Origin: an uncultured Verrucomicrobia subdivision 3 bacterium
GTDB lineage: Bacteria > Verrucomicrobiota > Verrucomicrobiae > Limisphaerales > UBA11358
NCBI GenBank assembly: GCA_903921455.1
Contig: CAIXPZ010000169.1
Location: forward strand, 1-9,247
Reading direction: 5' to 3'
Length of the DNA: 9,247 bases
In this document: in pieces, positions 1-6,797 of the stretch
Position numbering within the stretch: the first letter of the stretch is position 1
Layout of the letters: each line of letters starts with the position of its first letter
The notes under the pieces: generated by a model
Told to the model about the DNA's origin: nothing
Seen by the model: the letters and a program-made list of their open reading frames with translations, nothing else
Databases searched by the model: none
Translations under genes and position numbers: made by a program

Positions 1-36
1 AGTCCGGCGGGCAGTGTTAGCTGCAGGATCGAGGAG

Positions 37-594
37 GTGTTTGCCACCCCCTTCATCGAGCTGATCGGGCTGGCCCCGCAGAACCCGGTGGTGCGCGGAT
101 TGATCCTGTCCCAGACCGGCAAGCTGCCGGGCCCGGAACGGGTGACGTTCGCCCAGATCAAGGAATGGGTGGAGGCAAACTGCGTCAAACGGATCCGGCC
201 GGCTCCCGCTGGCCGTTCCCATGCCGGGGACGGGTTTGCGGTGAAGGTCGAGTTCTCGGAGACGGAGTATGGCCGGGCCAACTACTCCGTCCCGCGTTCG
301 GGCGCCGAGGAGTTCACCCTGGATGCCGATGAAGTGCTGGCTCTCGTCAACGCGGCGATCGATGACGAAGTGGGAGTTGATGAGGTGGTCGACAAGGTCG
401 CCGAATTGATCGATGACGAGGCCTGGGAGCGGTGTGAGCCGAACCTGGATGACTACGGGGAATACGAATACGACGAGCATAACTCCGGTGACTCGGGCAA
501 TGCCGCGGTCGAGTTCTCCCGGGCCCAGGTGCGGGAACGGCTGCTCATGTTCCTCCGGGAACGGCATCCCGACCTGTTGGAGGTGCTCACATGA
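37..594 (+). CDS. Acidic hypothetical protein preceding a JAMM protease gene
   Basis: I do not recognise the family. The protein of about 185 residues has a mixed N-terminal half and a strongly acidic region (about residues 90-150, rich in Asp/Glu, with a Tyr/Asp/Glu cluster near 138-146). It ends in a basic/hydrophobic helix (about 160-183). No signal peptide, membrane segment or C-terminal Gly-Gly is visible, so it does not look like a mature ubiquitin-like modifier. The chosen start is GTG at 37, because AGGA at 25-28 lies 8 bases upstream. The reading frame is open to the window edge, so a start further upstream cannot be excluded. A TAG at 18-20 in another frame could be the end of a preceding gene, which would support the GTG start. 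Its stop overlaps the next start (ATGA), so it is probably translationally coupled to the JAMM gene and may be its partner or substrate-binding subunit. That role is inference. Confidence 0.7.
   Translation: MFATPFIELIGLAPQNPVVRGLILSQTGKLPGPERVTFAQIKEWVEANCVKRIRPAPAGRSHAGDGFAVKVEFSETEYGRANYSVPRSGAEEFTLDADEVLALVNAAIDDEVGVDEVVDKVAELIDDEAWERCEPNLDDYGEYEYDEHNSGDSGNAAVEFSRAQVRERLLMFLRERHPDLLEVLT
579..583 (+). promoter_or_regulatory. Strong Shine-Dalgarno site of the JAMM gene
   Basis: GGAGG lies 7 bases before the ATG at 591, inside the end of the upstream coding region. It fixes the start of the JAMM gene. It also stands out, because the genes in the right half of the window show no comparable site. 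Confidence 0.8.
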
Positions 595-1571
595 AACTGA
601 CCAAGCTTGCCGATCGCCGGCTGATCCAGGACAAGGCAGTCCCCGGGCTGCTGTCCTGTCATCTGGATTACGAGATCAAGTCGGGTCAGGGCTCGCTGGA
701 GTATGTGGGCCCGAAGTTTGATCCGCTGATGTGGCATCAGGTGCTGTCGTTCTTCCGGTGGACGCACAAGGAGATGGCCAGCGAAAGCCAGGTGCGCTTG
801 TATGTGAACACGCAGCTGGGGCGCTGGGGCGCCTGGGCTTTTCCGCAGGAGGCCCGGACGGGCATGAGCGCCCGGGAGATCGCCGGGTCGGAGTCGCCGG
901 AACAGGCGGTGGCCCGGTTTGCGTCCTGGGGGGCGGATCCGTCCGGGGACTGGCGCTACTTCGGCACGGTGCATCATCACTGTGATGCCAGCGCCTTTCA
1001 GTCGGGCACGGACGAGGCGAACGAGCGGAATCAGGATGGCTTGCATCTTACGGTGGGCAAGCTGGCGGCGGAGCGGCATGATCTTCATGCCCGGTTCTAT
1101 CTCAATGAACATTGCTTTGAGCCGGACTTGAGTATGTTCTGGCCCATTGATCCCGCGCTGGCCGAACAGGTGCCACCAGCCCTGCATGATGCCCTGGCCC
1201 GGTTCCAGATGGGCGGCAAGGTCGTCGTGGACTTCCCAGAGGCCTGGCGTCAGAACATTGTAGAAGTGCTTACGCACGGCCACTCCTGGGAGGATCAATG
1301 TCTGGGCAGTCTGCAATTAGGGAGTTCGCTCGACGAGTGGCCGGGATCACGTCAGCTCAACCTGCCGGTGTGGGTGCGGACGGAGCAGGCGCTCCGTGAG
1401 TTGACCAATCGGTTTGCTGCCAGTTCGCTGGCGGAGGAGGATCTGGTGGCGGCGCTGCAAACCGCCGCGGAAGACCCCGCCTCCAGCCTCATCCTCGATG
1501 CCTGCCTCAAACATGCGGTCTCACCCGACGAACTCCTCGGGGAACTCCAGATCTATGATCCGGGCTTCTGA
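591..1571 (+). CDS. JAMM/MPN+ (Mov34/PAD-1-like) metallopeptidase family protein
   Basis: This 326-residue protein carries a full JAMM zinc motif: His128-x-His130, then Ser138-x-x-Asp141. The Pro that usually follows the second His is Cys131. The motif is followed by a Gly-Leu-His...Val-Gly strand (about 150-156), as in prokaryotic JAB proteins. The catalytic Glu expected on an earlier strand is probably Glu65, just before a hydrophobic strand (68-73), or less likely Glu61. JAMM enzymes hydrolyse isopeptide or C-terminal bonds of ubiquitin or ubiquitin-like proteins; bacterial members occur with E1/ThiF and beta-grasp partners. Residues 200-326 form a C-terminal extension that I cannot assign. 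No signal peptide is seen, so it should be cytoplasmic. The gene overlaps the upstream acidic-protein gene by ATGA, has a GGAGG site, and is followed by an intrinsic terminator. Of its 18 Arg codons, 11 are CGG, unlike the right-hand cluster. The family fold is well supported; the substrate is unknown. Confidence 0.82.
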   Translation: MKLTKLADRRLIQDKAVPGLLSCHLDYEIKSGQGSLEYVGPKFDPLMWHQVLSFFRWTHKEMASESQVRLYVNTQLGRWGAWAFPQEARTGMSAREIAGSESPEQAVARFASWGADPSGDWRYFGTVHHHCDASAFQSGTDEANERNQDGLHLTVGKLAAERHDLHARFYLNEHCFEPDLSMFWPIDPALAEQVPPALHDALARFQMGGKVVVDFPEAWRQNIVEVLTHGHSWEDQCLGSLQLGSSLDEWPGSRQLNLPVWVRTEQALRELTNRFAASSLAEEDLVAALQTAAEDPASSLILDACLKHAVSPDELLGELQIYDPGF

Positions 1572-1584
1572 CCTCAACCAACCA

Positions 1585-1626
1585 CGGGCCGGATGCAGTC
1601 ACTTGTGTCCGGCCCGCTTTGTTTTC
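1585..1626 (+). terminator. Intrinsic terminator after the JAMM gene
   Basis: A perfect 9-bp GC-rich stem pairs 1585-1593 with 1608-1616. The loop can pair further through G-T wobbles, and the stem is followed by a T-rich tail (TTTGTTTTC, 1618-1626). It begins 14 bases after the JAMM stop codon, so it should end the two-gene left operon. Confidence 0.85.
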
Positions 1627-1655
1627 ATTCAACTAAAATCAAATAACCAAACCAC

Positions 1656-1704
1656 TGTCTCCCAGCGGAGACAAGTCCGCCATTCACCACGGGAATGGCG
1701 TTTT
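1656..1704 (+). promoter_or_regulatory. Candidate attenuator: overlapping hairpins with terminator-like element
   Basis: Three hairpins can be read directly. The first pairs 1656-1662 with 1667-1673 (7 bp, CAGC loop). The second pairs 1665-1669 with 1676-1680 (5 bp, GCGGA/TCCGC). The third pairs 1678-1685 with 1693-1700 (8 bp, 7-base loop) and is followed at once by TTTT (1701-1704). The middle pairing shares bases with both neighbours, so it excludes them. This is the layout of a protector, antiterminator and terminator set. The start codon of the DUF6573 gene is 25 bases further on. Regulation by attenuation is inference: the T-run is short and the middle stem is only 5 bp. Confidence 0.45.
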
Positions 1705-1729
1705 AGCTCAATCCTTAACCATAAATATT

Positions 1730-2143
1730 ATGAACCCAGAACAAAACAATCACGGCCAGTCCGGCTCGGACTTCGGTCCCGTTATTTACAGTTACACCCG
1801 GGCGCAAGCCGTCGCCGATGGCGTGCAAGTGGACGTCTCCCAGACGGCCAAGGAAGCCGGCATCACCTTCCCTGTGTTCCTGACTCGGGCGGTGTTTGAT
1901 GCCTACGTGGCCGTGCCCGAGGGCGTGACCGGCCAGGATGAAGCTGGACGGCTGTTTGACATCTGCTGGATGTTAAGATTTGCCATCCTGCGTAGCCGTG
2001 GCGGCGATCGCGTGCCCGTCGCGCTGTATGTCCGCAATGACAACCGCCGCGCCAGACTCGTTAAGCTGATGGCCCAGTGTGGTCCTCGCGATGTGGATGA
2101 CCCGCAGCCCGCCATTACTATAATGTTGATGGACGAAGACTGA
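1730..2143 (+). CDS. DUF6573 family protein
   Basis: This is a 137-residue soluble protein. I recognise it as DUF6573 by the N-terminal pattern Asp-Phe-Gly-x-Val-Ile-x-x-Tyr-Thr-Arg-Ala-Gln-Ala (residues 14-27), the Val-Asp-Val-Ser-x-x-Ala-x-Glu-Ala-Gly segment (34-44), the Gln-Asp-Glu-Ala-Gly-Arg-Leu block (69-75), and the acidic C-terminus after Ile-Thr-Ile-Met-Leu. The biochemical role of the family is unknown to me; I know it mainly from plasmids and integrated elements. No signal peptide or catalytic motif is visible. The ATG lies in an AT-rich context without a Shine-Dalgarno site. The gene stands alone between the JAMM-gene terminator with its hairpin leader and its own strong terminator, so it is a single-gene unit. 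Arg codons are mixed (CGC, CGG, CGT, AGA). Confidence 0.88.
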   Translation: MNPEQNNHGQSGSDFGPVIYSYTRAQAVADGVQVDVSQTAKEAGITFPVFLTRAVFDAYVAVPEGVTGQDEAGRLFDICWMLRFAILRSRGGDRVPVALYVRNDNRRARLVKLMAQCGPRDVDDPQPAITIMLMDED

Positions 2144-2149
2144 ACAATC

Positions 2150-2182
2150 ACGGCACACGGCTGGCAACCGTGTGCCGTTTTT
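2150..2182 (+). terminator. Intrinsic terminator after the DUF6573 gene
   Basis: A perfect 10-bp stem (CGGCACACGG, 2151-2160, with 2168-2177) gains an eleventh A-T pair (2150 with 2178). The loop is 7 bases and the tail is TTTTT (2178-2182). It starts 6 bases after the stop codon, which is a textbook arrangement. Confidence 0.92.
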
Positions 2183-2409
2183 GAACCCATGTGCTCGTTC
2201 TGGCTGGCTTGTGCGAGGCGGATTATGCGTGGAGACTGGCCGCATCTGGCGTAGGCATTTATTGGGAATGTTGGGTGGTTGCCAAGATCGTTGAGATCTT
2301 AAGTTGTTTTTTTAGCTATCAGCTGCGCCCCAGTTTCCTCCCAAAAATATTTTCAATTATTTTGAGCCTTGGACAGCAAGTGTCCTACCGCCCATGCCAG
2401 GCTGAAGGC
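2183..2409 (+). promoter_or_regulatory. AT-richer leader before the small TPR-like gene; possible promoter
   Basis: No gene is convincing here. The reading frame of the next gene is open upstream to 2191, but that extension has no domain-like pattern and crosses an AT-rich tract (about 2295-2365). This tract is the most likely place for a promoter; no clean -35/-10 pair could be assigned. A short dyad GGACA (2371-2375) / TGTCC (2381-2385) follows. Confidence 0.3.
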
Positions 2410-2412
2410 ATG
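2393..2412 (+). promoter_or_regulatory. Hairpin enclosing the start codon of the TPR-like gene
   Basis: CATGCC (2393-2398) pairs perfectly with GGCATG (2407-2412), which contains the ATG at 2410. The 8-base loop (2399-2406) carries the only Shine-Dalgarno-like bases. The structure could lower initiation until melted; that effect is inference. Confidence 0.35.
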
Positions 2413-2769
2413 AAAAATAAATACAGCCTCCGCAACCTCGTTAAAAACCTCGCCCGCACCTTCCTGCCGTTTGGCCTCCGCCGCCGTCTGTTCACCTTCC
2501 GCGTGAGCACGCCGCCCCGTCCGGAACAGCTTTCGCTGAACCTTGATGAGTTGACAGACGATGCTGAAATTTATGGCCACTGCGGCACGCACCTCACCGA
2601 CACCGGTCTGGCCCTGCGCGAAGCCATCCCCGTTCGCAGTGCCGAATACTGGATGGAACTCGGCTACCCCGAGCTGGCCATGGAAGAACTCGAACACCTG
2701 TCCCTGCGCGCCAGCCAGCACCCGTGGCCCCGCCGCGTGCGCCAGCAAGCCGCACTCGCCACCGCCTGA
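2410..2769 (+). CDS. Small TPR-like helical protein, Verrucomicrobia type
   Basis: This is a 119-residue protein. The N-terminus is basic (about residues 1-35, many Lys/Arg), with no clear signal peptide. A middle linker follows (36-75). Then comes one helix-turn-helix unit (about 76-103) that reads Ala-Glu-Tyr-Trp-Met-Glu-Leu-Gly-Tyr-Pro, then a second helix with Ala-Met-Glu-Glu-Leu-Glu. This resembles the opening hairpin of TPR proteins common in Verrucomicrobiota, in which a 'xxWLELGxxxEAxxELE' pattern recurs, but here only one unit is present and the protein stops soon after it. It may be a minimal protein-binding adaptor or the surviving front of a longer TPR protein. The ATG at 2410 was chosen over upstream starts because the composition changes there. 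It has no operon partner: a terminator lies about 230 bases upstream and a gene-poor stretch follows. Confidence 0.6.
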   Translation: MKNKYSLRNLVKNLARTFLPFGLRRRLFTFRVSTPPRPEQLSLNLDELTDDAEIYGHCGTHLTDTGLALREAIPVRSAEYWMELGYPELAMEELEHLSLRASQHPWPRRVRQQAALATA

Positions 2770-3087
2770 CATTGCGGTCCATCTCCCATCTGCTTGGCTT
2801 GCCATTGGCGATTAATAATCGGCATTGTGCCGCCCCTCCTGCCGGACTTTGCGATTGCATAATAACGTCTGCCGCTTACGATTTTACGTACGACGTGGGC
2901 GACGCGGCTAGCCACCTGATTCCAATCATTCTCATTCAAGAGTGGCCTCACGCGCACCACGCCAGGCCTTGGTTTGCCGCTTCTGTCTGAACAGAAACAT
3001 GTGGGCCAGTGCAACCTTGGGCGTGTTTGTTCAGTCTTTAGGAGTGCAAGACAGCTTGGTTCTGCGAACAATCTCGTCCAGCAAAAA
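2770..3087. other. Gene-poor interval of about 320 bases
   Basis: No reading frame here has a recognisable protein pattern, on either strand. The visible structures are a small dyad CGATTA-A-TAATCG (2809-2821), a weak 5-bp hairpin (2820-2832), and the palindrome TACGTA. No T-run terminator was found after the preceding gene, and no clear promoter before the next. It lies between genes of different codon use and may hold the edge of an inserted element. Confidence 0.5.
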
Positions 3088-5151
3088 ATGCAAGCCGATA
3101 TCATCAATAAAAACACCCGCCGGATGGCGTGGATTTCGATCTGCCTCTCCGGGTTGGTATTCGCGGTGTCGCTTTCAGTTAAGGCCGACGATTCGCCGGT
3201 CAAGTCGGCCCCGCTCCGGCTGCGGCTCGAACTGGCCCCAAATTCCGCGTGGCCGGCGAATATGGGCACGGTCGAAATCGCGCCGTGCCTGAATGCTCCC
3301 GGCCCGTTCGGCGTGTTCACCGCCGAGGGCAAACCCGTCGCGTTCCAGACTTACTGGTCGGCCAGCGGTGAACCGACCCGCATTCGCTTTGACACGTCCG
3401 GCGGCGCCATGACCTATTACCTCTGCTTCGCAACCAATTTACCGGCAGCGCGCGGTGATTGGAAACCCGAAGCCGGTGTTCTCGTCGAAACCCGCCCCTG
3501 CACCAGGCAACCGGTGAACACTTTTCCCCAGATTGAACGGCTGCTCAACAGTGCGGGCCCGGCTCAGGGACGCGGCTATATGCCGGAAATCTTTCTCGGC
3601 ATGAATCCTTTCGGCCCCAGTTCGTTTTACATCGTGTCGTTCAGCGGCTGGCTGCGCGTTGCCAATCCCGGGAATTACCAATTTGCCACGGTTTCGACGG
3701 ACGCTTCCTGGCTGCAAGTGGACGGTCGGACTGTGGCGCAATGGCTGGGCGAACATCGCTTTCATGGCGGCCGGCGCGGCGAGCACAGCGGGGAAATCCA
3801 ACTCCGCGCCGGATTGCACCATCTTGAATACACGCAGATCCAATTTGACGGCGAGGCCGCCGCCGAGGTCGCCTGGCAGCCGCCGGGCGCGAGCCACTTT
3901 AAACTGATGCCCGCCTCTGCTTTCGTTCCGGCCGCCCGCTTTCGCGTCGTGCATCTGGAGTCGGCGACGGACCCGGAGCCGCTTTATTTTGAGTGGCACA
4001 CTGCCGGCCAGTGTGCGCTGGGGGACACGATGGCGGTGCGCGTCCGTTTCAATGCCGTGAACAAATTCCCGCGTCACGAATATCACTGGCGCTTCGATGA
4101 TGGCACCGAGGCGACCGGCGTGACCTTAGAACATTTTTTCCCGCAGCCAGGGTTGCGGCAGGTCACGCTCGAAGTTTGGGAACGCGGTTTCGGCATCGCG
4201 ACCAACACCGTTCGCGTTCGCATCCAGCCCGACTGGCTCCAGCGCGACTGGTGGCGCGATGACATTTTTACCGATGCCAAAAACAGTTTTCTGCAGCGCG
4301 ATCTGAGCCAGACGCCGCCCCGCGACCTCGCGGCAGTGATCTCATTGGCCGAACACGCCGACGACCGCGAACTGCTGACCCGCGCGGGCGAGGCGATGGT
4401 CAAACGCGCCGATGAATTCAAGAGCGCCGCCGACGGGGTCACGTTTTACAAGCTAGGCGTGAGCTTCGCGCATCAAGGCGACGCGGGGGACGCCCAGGCG
4501 GAAAAATCATTCCGACTCGCGCTCGCGCCCGAACGCGGGCTGGCTGCCATTGCGGACAAGGTGAAGCTGCGCCTGGCCGATCTGCTCATCCATTGGTCCG
4601 GCCAGTTCGACGACGCGGAGAAATTGCTGGCCGGCATTTCTGGCAGCAATCTGGCCGGCGACGAAAAGCGGCTGAAACAACTGCTGCAAGGCGACCTGCT
4701 GCTCGCGCGCGGCAAGGTTGAGGAGGCACACAAACAGTATTTCGCCGTCGGCCAGCGAACTGGCCAGGGAAATTTCGATGCCGCCCGTGCCGCGCGGCTG
4801 GAAAGCGCGAACATTTTGCTCGAACACGGCCAGTTCGACGACGCGCAGCAGGCGCTCGACTGGCTGGCGCTTGAAATTCCAATGGAGCGAATGGCGCTCG
4901 CCACCGGCCTGCTGGAAGTTCAACTGGAACTGCAGCACAAGGAATTCCAGCGCGCCTTCACCGGCTGCCGTCTGTTGGCACCCGTCGCCGAAAATGATCC
5001 GCGCCGCTCGGAATTGCTCTATGTCACCATTGAGGCCAGCCTGGCTCTCGGCAAAACCGACGATGCCCATCACGCGCAGGCCCAGTTGCTAAAAGATTTT
5101 CCCTACAGCGAATCGGCCGCCAAGGCGAAAGACAAATGGCCGAAACATTAG
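3088..5151 (+). CDS. Exported PA14-PKD-TPR multidomain protein
   Basis: The start at ATG 3088 gives 687 residues with an export signal: basic stretch to Arg12, hydrophobic core about 14-31, likely cleavage after Val-Lys-Ala33. ATG 3124 is an alternative that keeps the core. In order: a beta-rich domain (about 40-135); a PA14-like region (about 160-266, with Phe-Ser-Gly-Trp-Leu-Arg-Val, then Pro-Gly-Asn-Tyr-Gln-Phe, Asp-Ala-Ser, Leu-Gln-Val-Asp-Gly, and a Ser-Gly-Glu-Ile-x-Leu-x-Ala-Gly-x-His strand); a PKD-like domain (about 300-380, with Trp-Arg-Phe-Asp-Asp-Gly-Thr and the closing His-Phe-Phe...Gly-x-x-x-Val-Thr-Leu strands); and a helical TPR-type region (about 410-687, with repeated Gly-x-Phe-Asp-Asp-Ala turns near 515 and 581). 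PA14 and PKD domains bind glycans or proteins; TPRs scaffold complexes. It stands first in the Bat-like cluster, so a periplasmic scaffold or ligand-sensing role is inferred. No Shine-Dalgarno site is visible. Confidence 0.85.
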   Translation: MQADIINKNTRRMAWISICLSGLVFAVSLSVKADDSPVKSAPLRLRLELAPNSAWPANMGTVEIAPCLNAPGPFGVFTAEGKPVAFQTYWSASGEPTRIRFDTSGGAMTYYLCFATNLPAARGDWKPEAGVLVETRPCTRQPVNTFPQIERLLNSAGPAQGRGYMPEIFLGMNPFGPSSFYIVSFSGWLRVANPGNYQFATVSTDASWLQVDGRTVAQWLGEHRFHGGRRGEHSGEIQLRAGLHHLEYTQIQFDGEAAAEVAWQPPGASHFKLMPASAFVPAARFRVVHLESATDPEPLYFEWHTAGQCALGDTMAVRVRFNAVNKFPRHEYHWRFDDGTEATGVTLEHFFPQPGLRQVTLEVWERGFGIATNTVRVRIQPDWLQRDWWRDDIFTDAKNSFLQRDLSQTPPRDLAAVISLAEHADDRELLTRAGEAMVKRADEFKSAADGVTFYKLGVSFAHQGDAGDAQAEKSFRLALAPERGLAAIADKVKLRLADLLIHWSGQFDDAEKLLAGISGSNLAGDEKRLKQLLQGDLLLARGKVEEAHKQYFAVGQRTGQGNFDAARAARLESANILLEHGQFDDAQQALDWLALEIPMERMALATGLLEVQLELQHKEFQRAFTGCRLLAPVAENDPRRSELLYVTIEASLALGKTDDAHHAQAQLLKDFPYSESAAKAKDKWPKH

Positions 5152-5259
5152 TCAGAACCTGCGCGCCAATGGTTTACCAAGGTGCAACGGTCTGCAATGC
5201 GGTTGCCGAGCCAGTTCATTGGCAGTAACCCGCACTAACGCAAAACCGTCTCACAACTT

Positions 5260-6774
5260 ATGATATCCCAGAGGCAATGGTGGCTGGTCTTGCTGCTCGG
5301 CGGCACGCTCCTTTCCCGGGCGGGCGAAAACGACTGGTTTGTGCCGCTCGGCCCGCCACCCGAAGCCGGCAAACGCCGCATCTCCGGCGGCGAGGCGGTT
5401 GCGCCGCTCCCACTCCCGGCCACGCCATTGCGCCGCACGGAACGCAAACGCGAGCCCAGCCCGCCCAAACTCATCGCCAAAGTTGTCTGGGGCGAGGATG
5501 CGACGTTCACTTACGACGGAGGCGGGAAAACCAAAATTGCCGATTGGAATCTCTGTCCTGGTGATCTTCAGCAGTTGATGAAGGAGGCCAGCGCGCGGCT
5601 GGGCACGACCTACGGCGCGGACAGTTTCAGCCTCGCCTCCTTCGACGGTGATCCGGCCAAGACGCCGGTGCTGTTTTTCAGCGGCGTGCGCACCATCAAA
5701 TTTTCCCCGCACGAAATTGAACTGCTCCGCAGCTACGTTTTGCGTGGCGGCATGATCGTGGCCGACAGCGTCGCCGGCTCGCCGTATTTTTACGATTCCT
5801 TCCGCGCCGCGATGGAGCAGGCGTTTCCCGATTTGAGTTTCCGGAAAATTCCCGCCGATCATCCCATTTATCACATGATGGTGGACGTAAACCAGGTGAG
5901 CGTCTCGAAAAATCCCGATGCCACCACGCCGGCGCTGGAGGGTATGTATGTTTTTTCACGCGTCGGGGTGGTGCTCTCGCGCTATGGCCTCGGCTGCGGC
6001 TGGGACGGCCACTCCGTTCCGCTGTTGAAACAGGCGGCCTATTATGACGTCGCCTCGGCCGACAAAATCGGCGTGAACCTCATCGCCTACGCCGTCGGCT
6101 ATGCCAGCCTCGGTCGTGCGGAGGCGAAGCCGGAACTTTACGGCGCGCTGGATGAAAAGCGGCCGACCGATGAATTTGTCTTCGCGCAAATCAAGCACGA
6201 CGGCGCGTGGAATGCCGAGTCCGGCGGCGCAACCCGGCTGCTGGAACAATTGCGCATCAACACGTCGCTGCGCGTAAGCCTCAAGCGCGTGCCGGTGCAG
6301 CCGGGGCATGACGATTTGTCGGCGTTCACTTTTTTGTATCTGACCGGCCTCGATGATTTTCATTGGGACGCCGGCGCGGTGGCGGCGTTGCGGCGTTTTC
6401 TCGAGGCCGGCGGCACGCTGCTCATCAACAACAGCCTCGGCCTGCACACCTTCGATGCGGCAGTGCAGCGCGAGTTGAAAAAAGTTTTGCCTGAAAGCGA
6501 GCTTGCGCCGCTGCCGCCGACGAGTCCGATTTTCAGTTCCGTCTTCAAAATCACTGGTGCGAATTACACACCCGCCGCGCTCGCGCCGAATCCCGGCCTC
6601 GACCAACCTCGGCTCCAGGGCATTTCGCTGCACGGCGACGTGAAGGTGATTTACAGCCCGTTCGATCTGGAGGCCGGCTGGCAGGGCATGGATCATCCGC
6701 TCGCTAAAGCCTACGCGCCGGATTCCGCGCTGAAACTTGGCATCAACGTCGTCATGTATGCCATGACACATTAA
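5260..6774 (+). CDS. Exported protein with two tandem DUF4159 domains
   Basis: This is a 504-residue protein with a short export signal (hydrophobic 7-18, likely cleavage after Ser-Arg-Ala21), then a Pro/Arg-rich linker (28-70). Two DUF4159 domains follow, about 70-285 and 300-504. They align by eye. Phe-Phe-Ser-Gly-Val (139-143) matches Tyr-Leu-Thr-Gly-Leu (359-363). Leu-Arg-Gly-Gly-Met-Ile-Val-Ala-Asp (161-169) matches Glu-Ala-Gly-Gly-Thr-Leu-Leu-Ile-Asn (382-390). Both end in a Pro-x-Leu-x-Gly strand, a Gly-Trp, and Gly-Val/Ile-Asn...Tyr-Ala. DUF4159 has a class I glutamine amidotransferase-like fold in the family literature, and its members sit beside MoxR/DUF58/Bat genes; its activity is unknown. 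No catalytic Cys-His-Glu triad is evident. It is preceded by a 108-base gap with no Shine-Dalgarno site and followed by a repeat-bearing gap before the FHA-MoxR gene. It probably acts in the periplasm with the preceding PA14-PKD-TPR protein. Confidence 0.85.
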   Translation: MISQRQWWLVLLLGGTLLSRAGENDWFVPLGPPPEAGKRRISGGEAVAPLPLPATPLRRTERKREPSPPKLIAKVVWGEDATFTYDGGGKTKIADWNLCPGDLQQLMKEASARLGTTYGADSFSLASFDGDPAKTPVLFFSGVRTIKFSPHEIELLRSYVLRGGMIVADSVAGSPYFYDSFRAAMEQAFPDLSFRKIPADHPIYHMMVDVNQVSVSKNPDATTPALEGMYVFSRVGVVLSRYGLGCGWDGHSVPLLKQAAYYDVASADKIGVNLIAYAVGYASLGRAEAKPELYGALDEKRPTDEFVFAQIKHDGAWNAESGGATRLLEQLRINTSLRVSLKRVPVQPGHDDLSAFTFLYLTGLDDFHWDAGAVAALRRFLEAGGTLLINNSLGLHTFDAAVQRELKKVLPESELAPLPPTSPIFSSVFKITGANYTPAALAPNPGLDQPRLQGISLHGDVKVIYSPFDLEAGWQGMDHPLAKAYAPDSALKLGINVVMYAMTH

Positions 6775-6797
6775 GCGAATGATAAAGGCAGAGGGAT

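Noticed and set aside
453..1316. Long minus-strand reading frame of 287 codons opposite the JAMM gene
   Set aside because: It lies across two overlapping plus-strand genes with recognised motifs and ribosome-binding sites. Its translation shows no domain pattern and is Arg/Pro/His rich, as expected of a GC-rich shadow frame.
2191..2409. Upstream extension of the small TPR-like gene
   Set aside because: The extension is Cys/Trp/Phe rich with no pattern and crosses an AT-rich likely promoter tract.
2809..2821. Dyad CGATTA-A-TAATCG as an operator or terminator
   Set aside because: The one-base spacer prevents a hairpin, there is no T-run, and no second copy was seen to support an operator.
2974..3087. 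Upstream TTG start extending the PA14-PKD-TPR protein by 38 residues
   Set aside because: It would place the export signal about 50 residues inside the protein; ATG 3088 (or 3124) puts it at the N-terminus.
2664..3332. Minus-strand frame spanning the gene-poor interval
   Set aside because: It overlaps the ends of two plus-strand genes and has low-complexity, basic composition with no family pattern.
5165..5223. Inverted repeat GCCAATG/CATTGGC between the PA14-PKD-TPR and DUF4159 genes
   Set aside because: Only 7 bp with a 45-base loop and no T-tract; easily chance at this composition.
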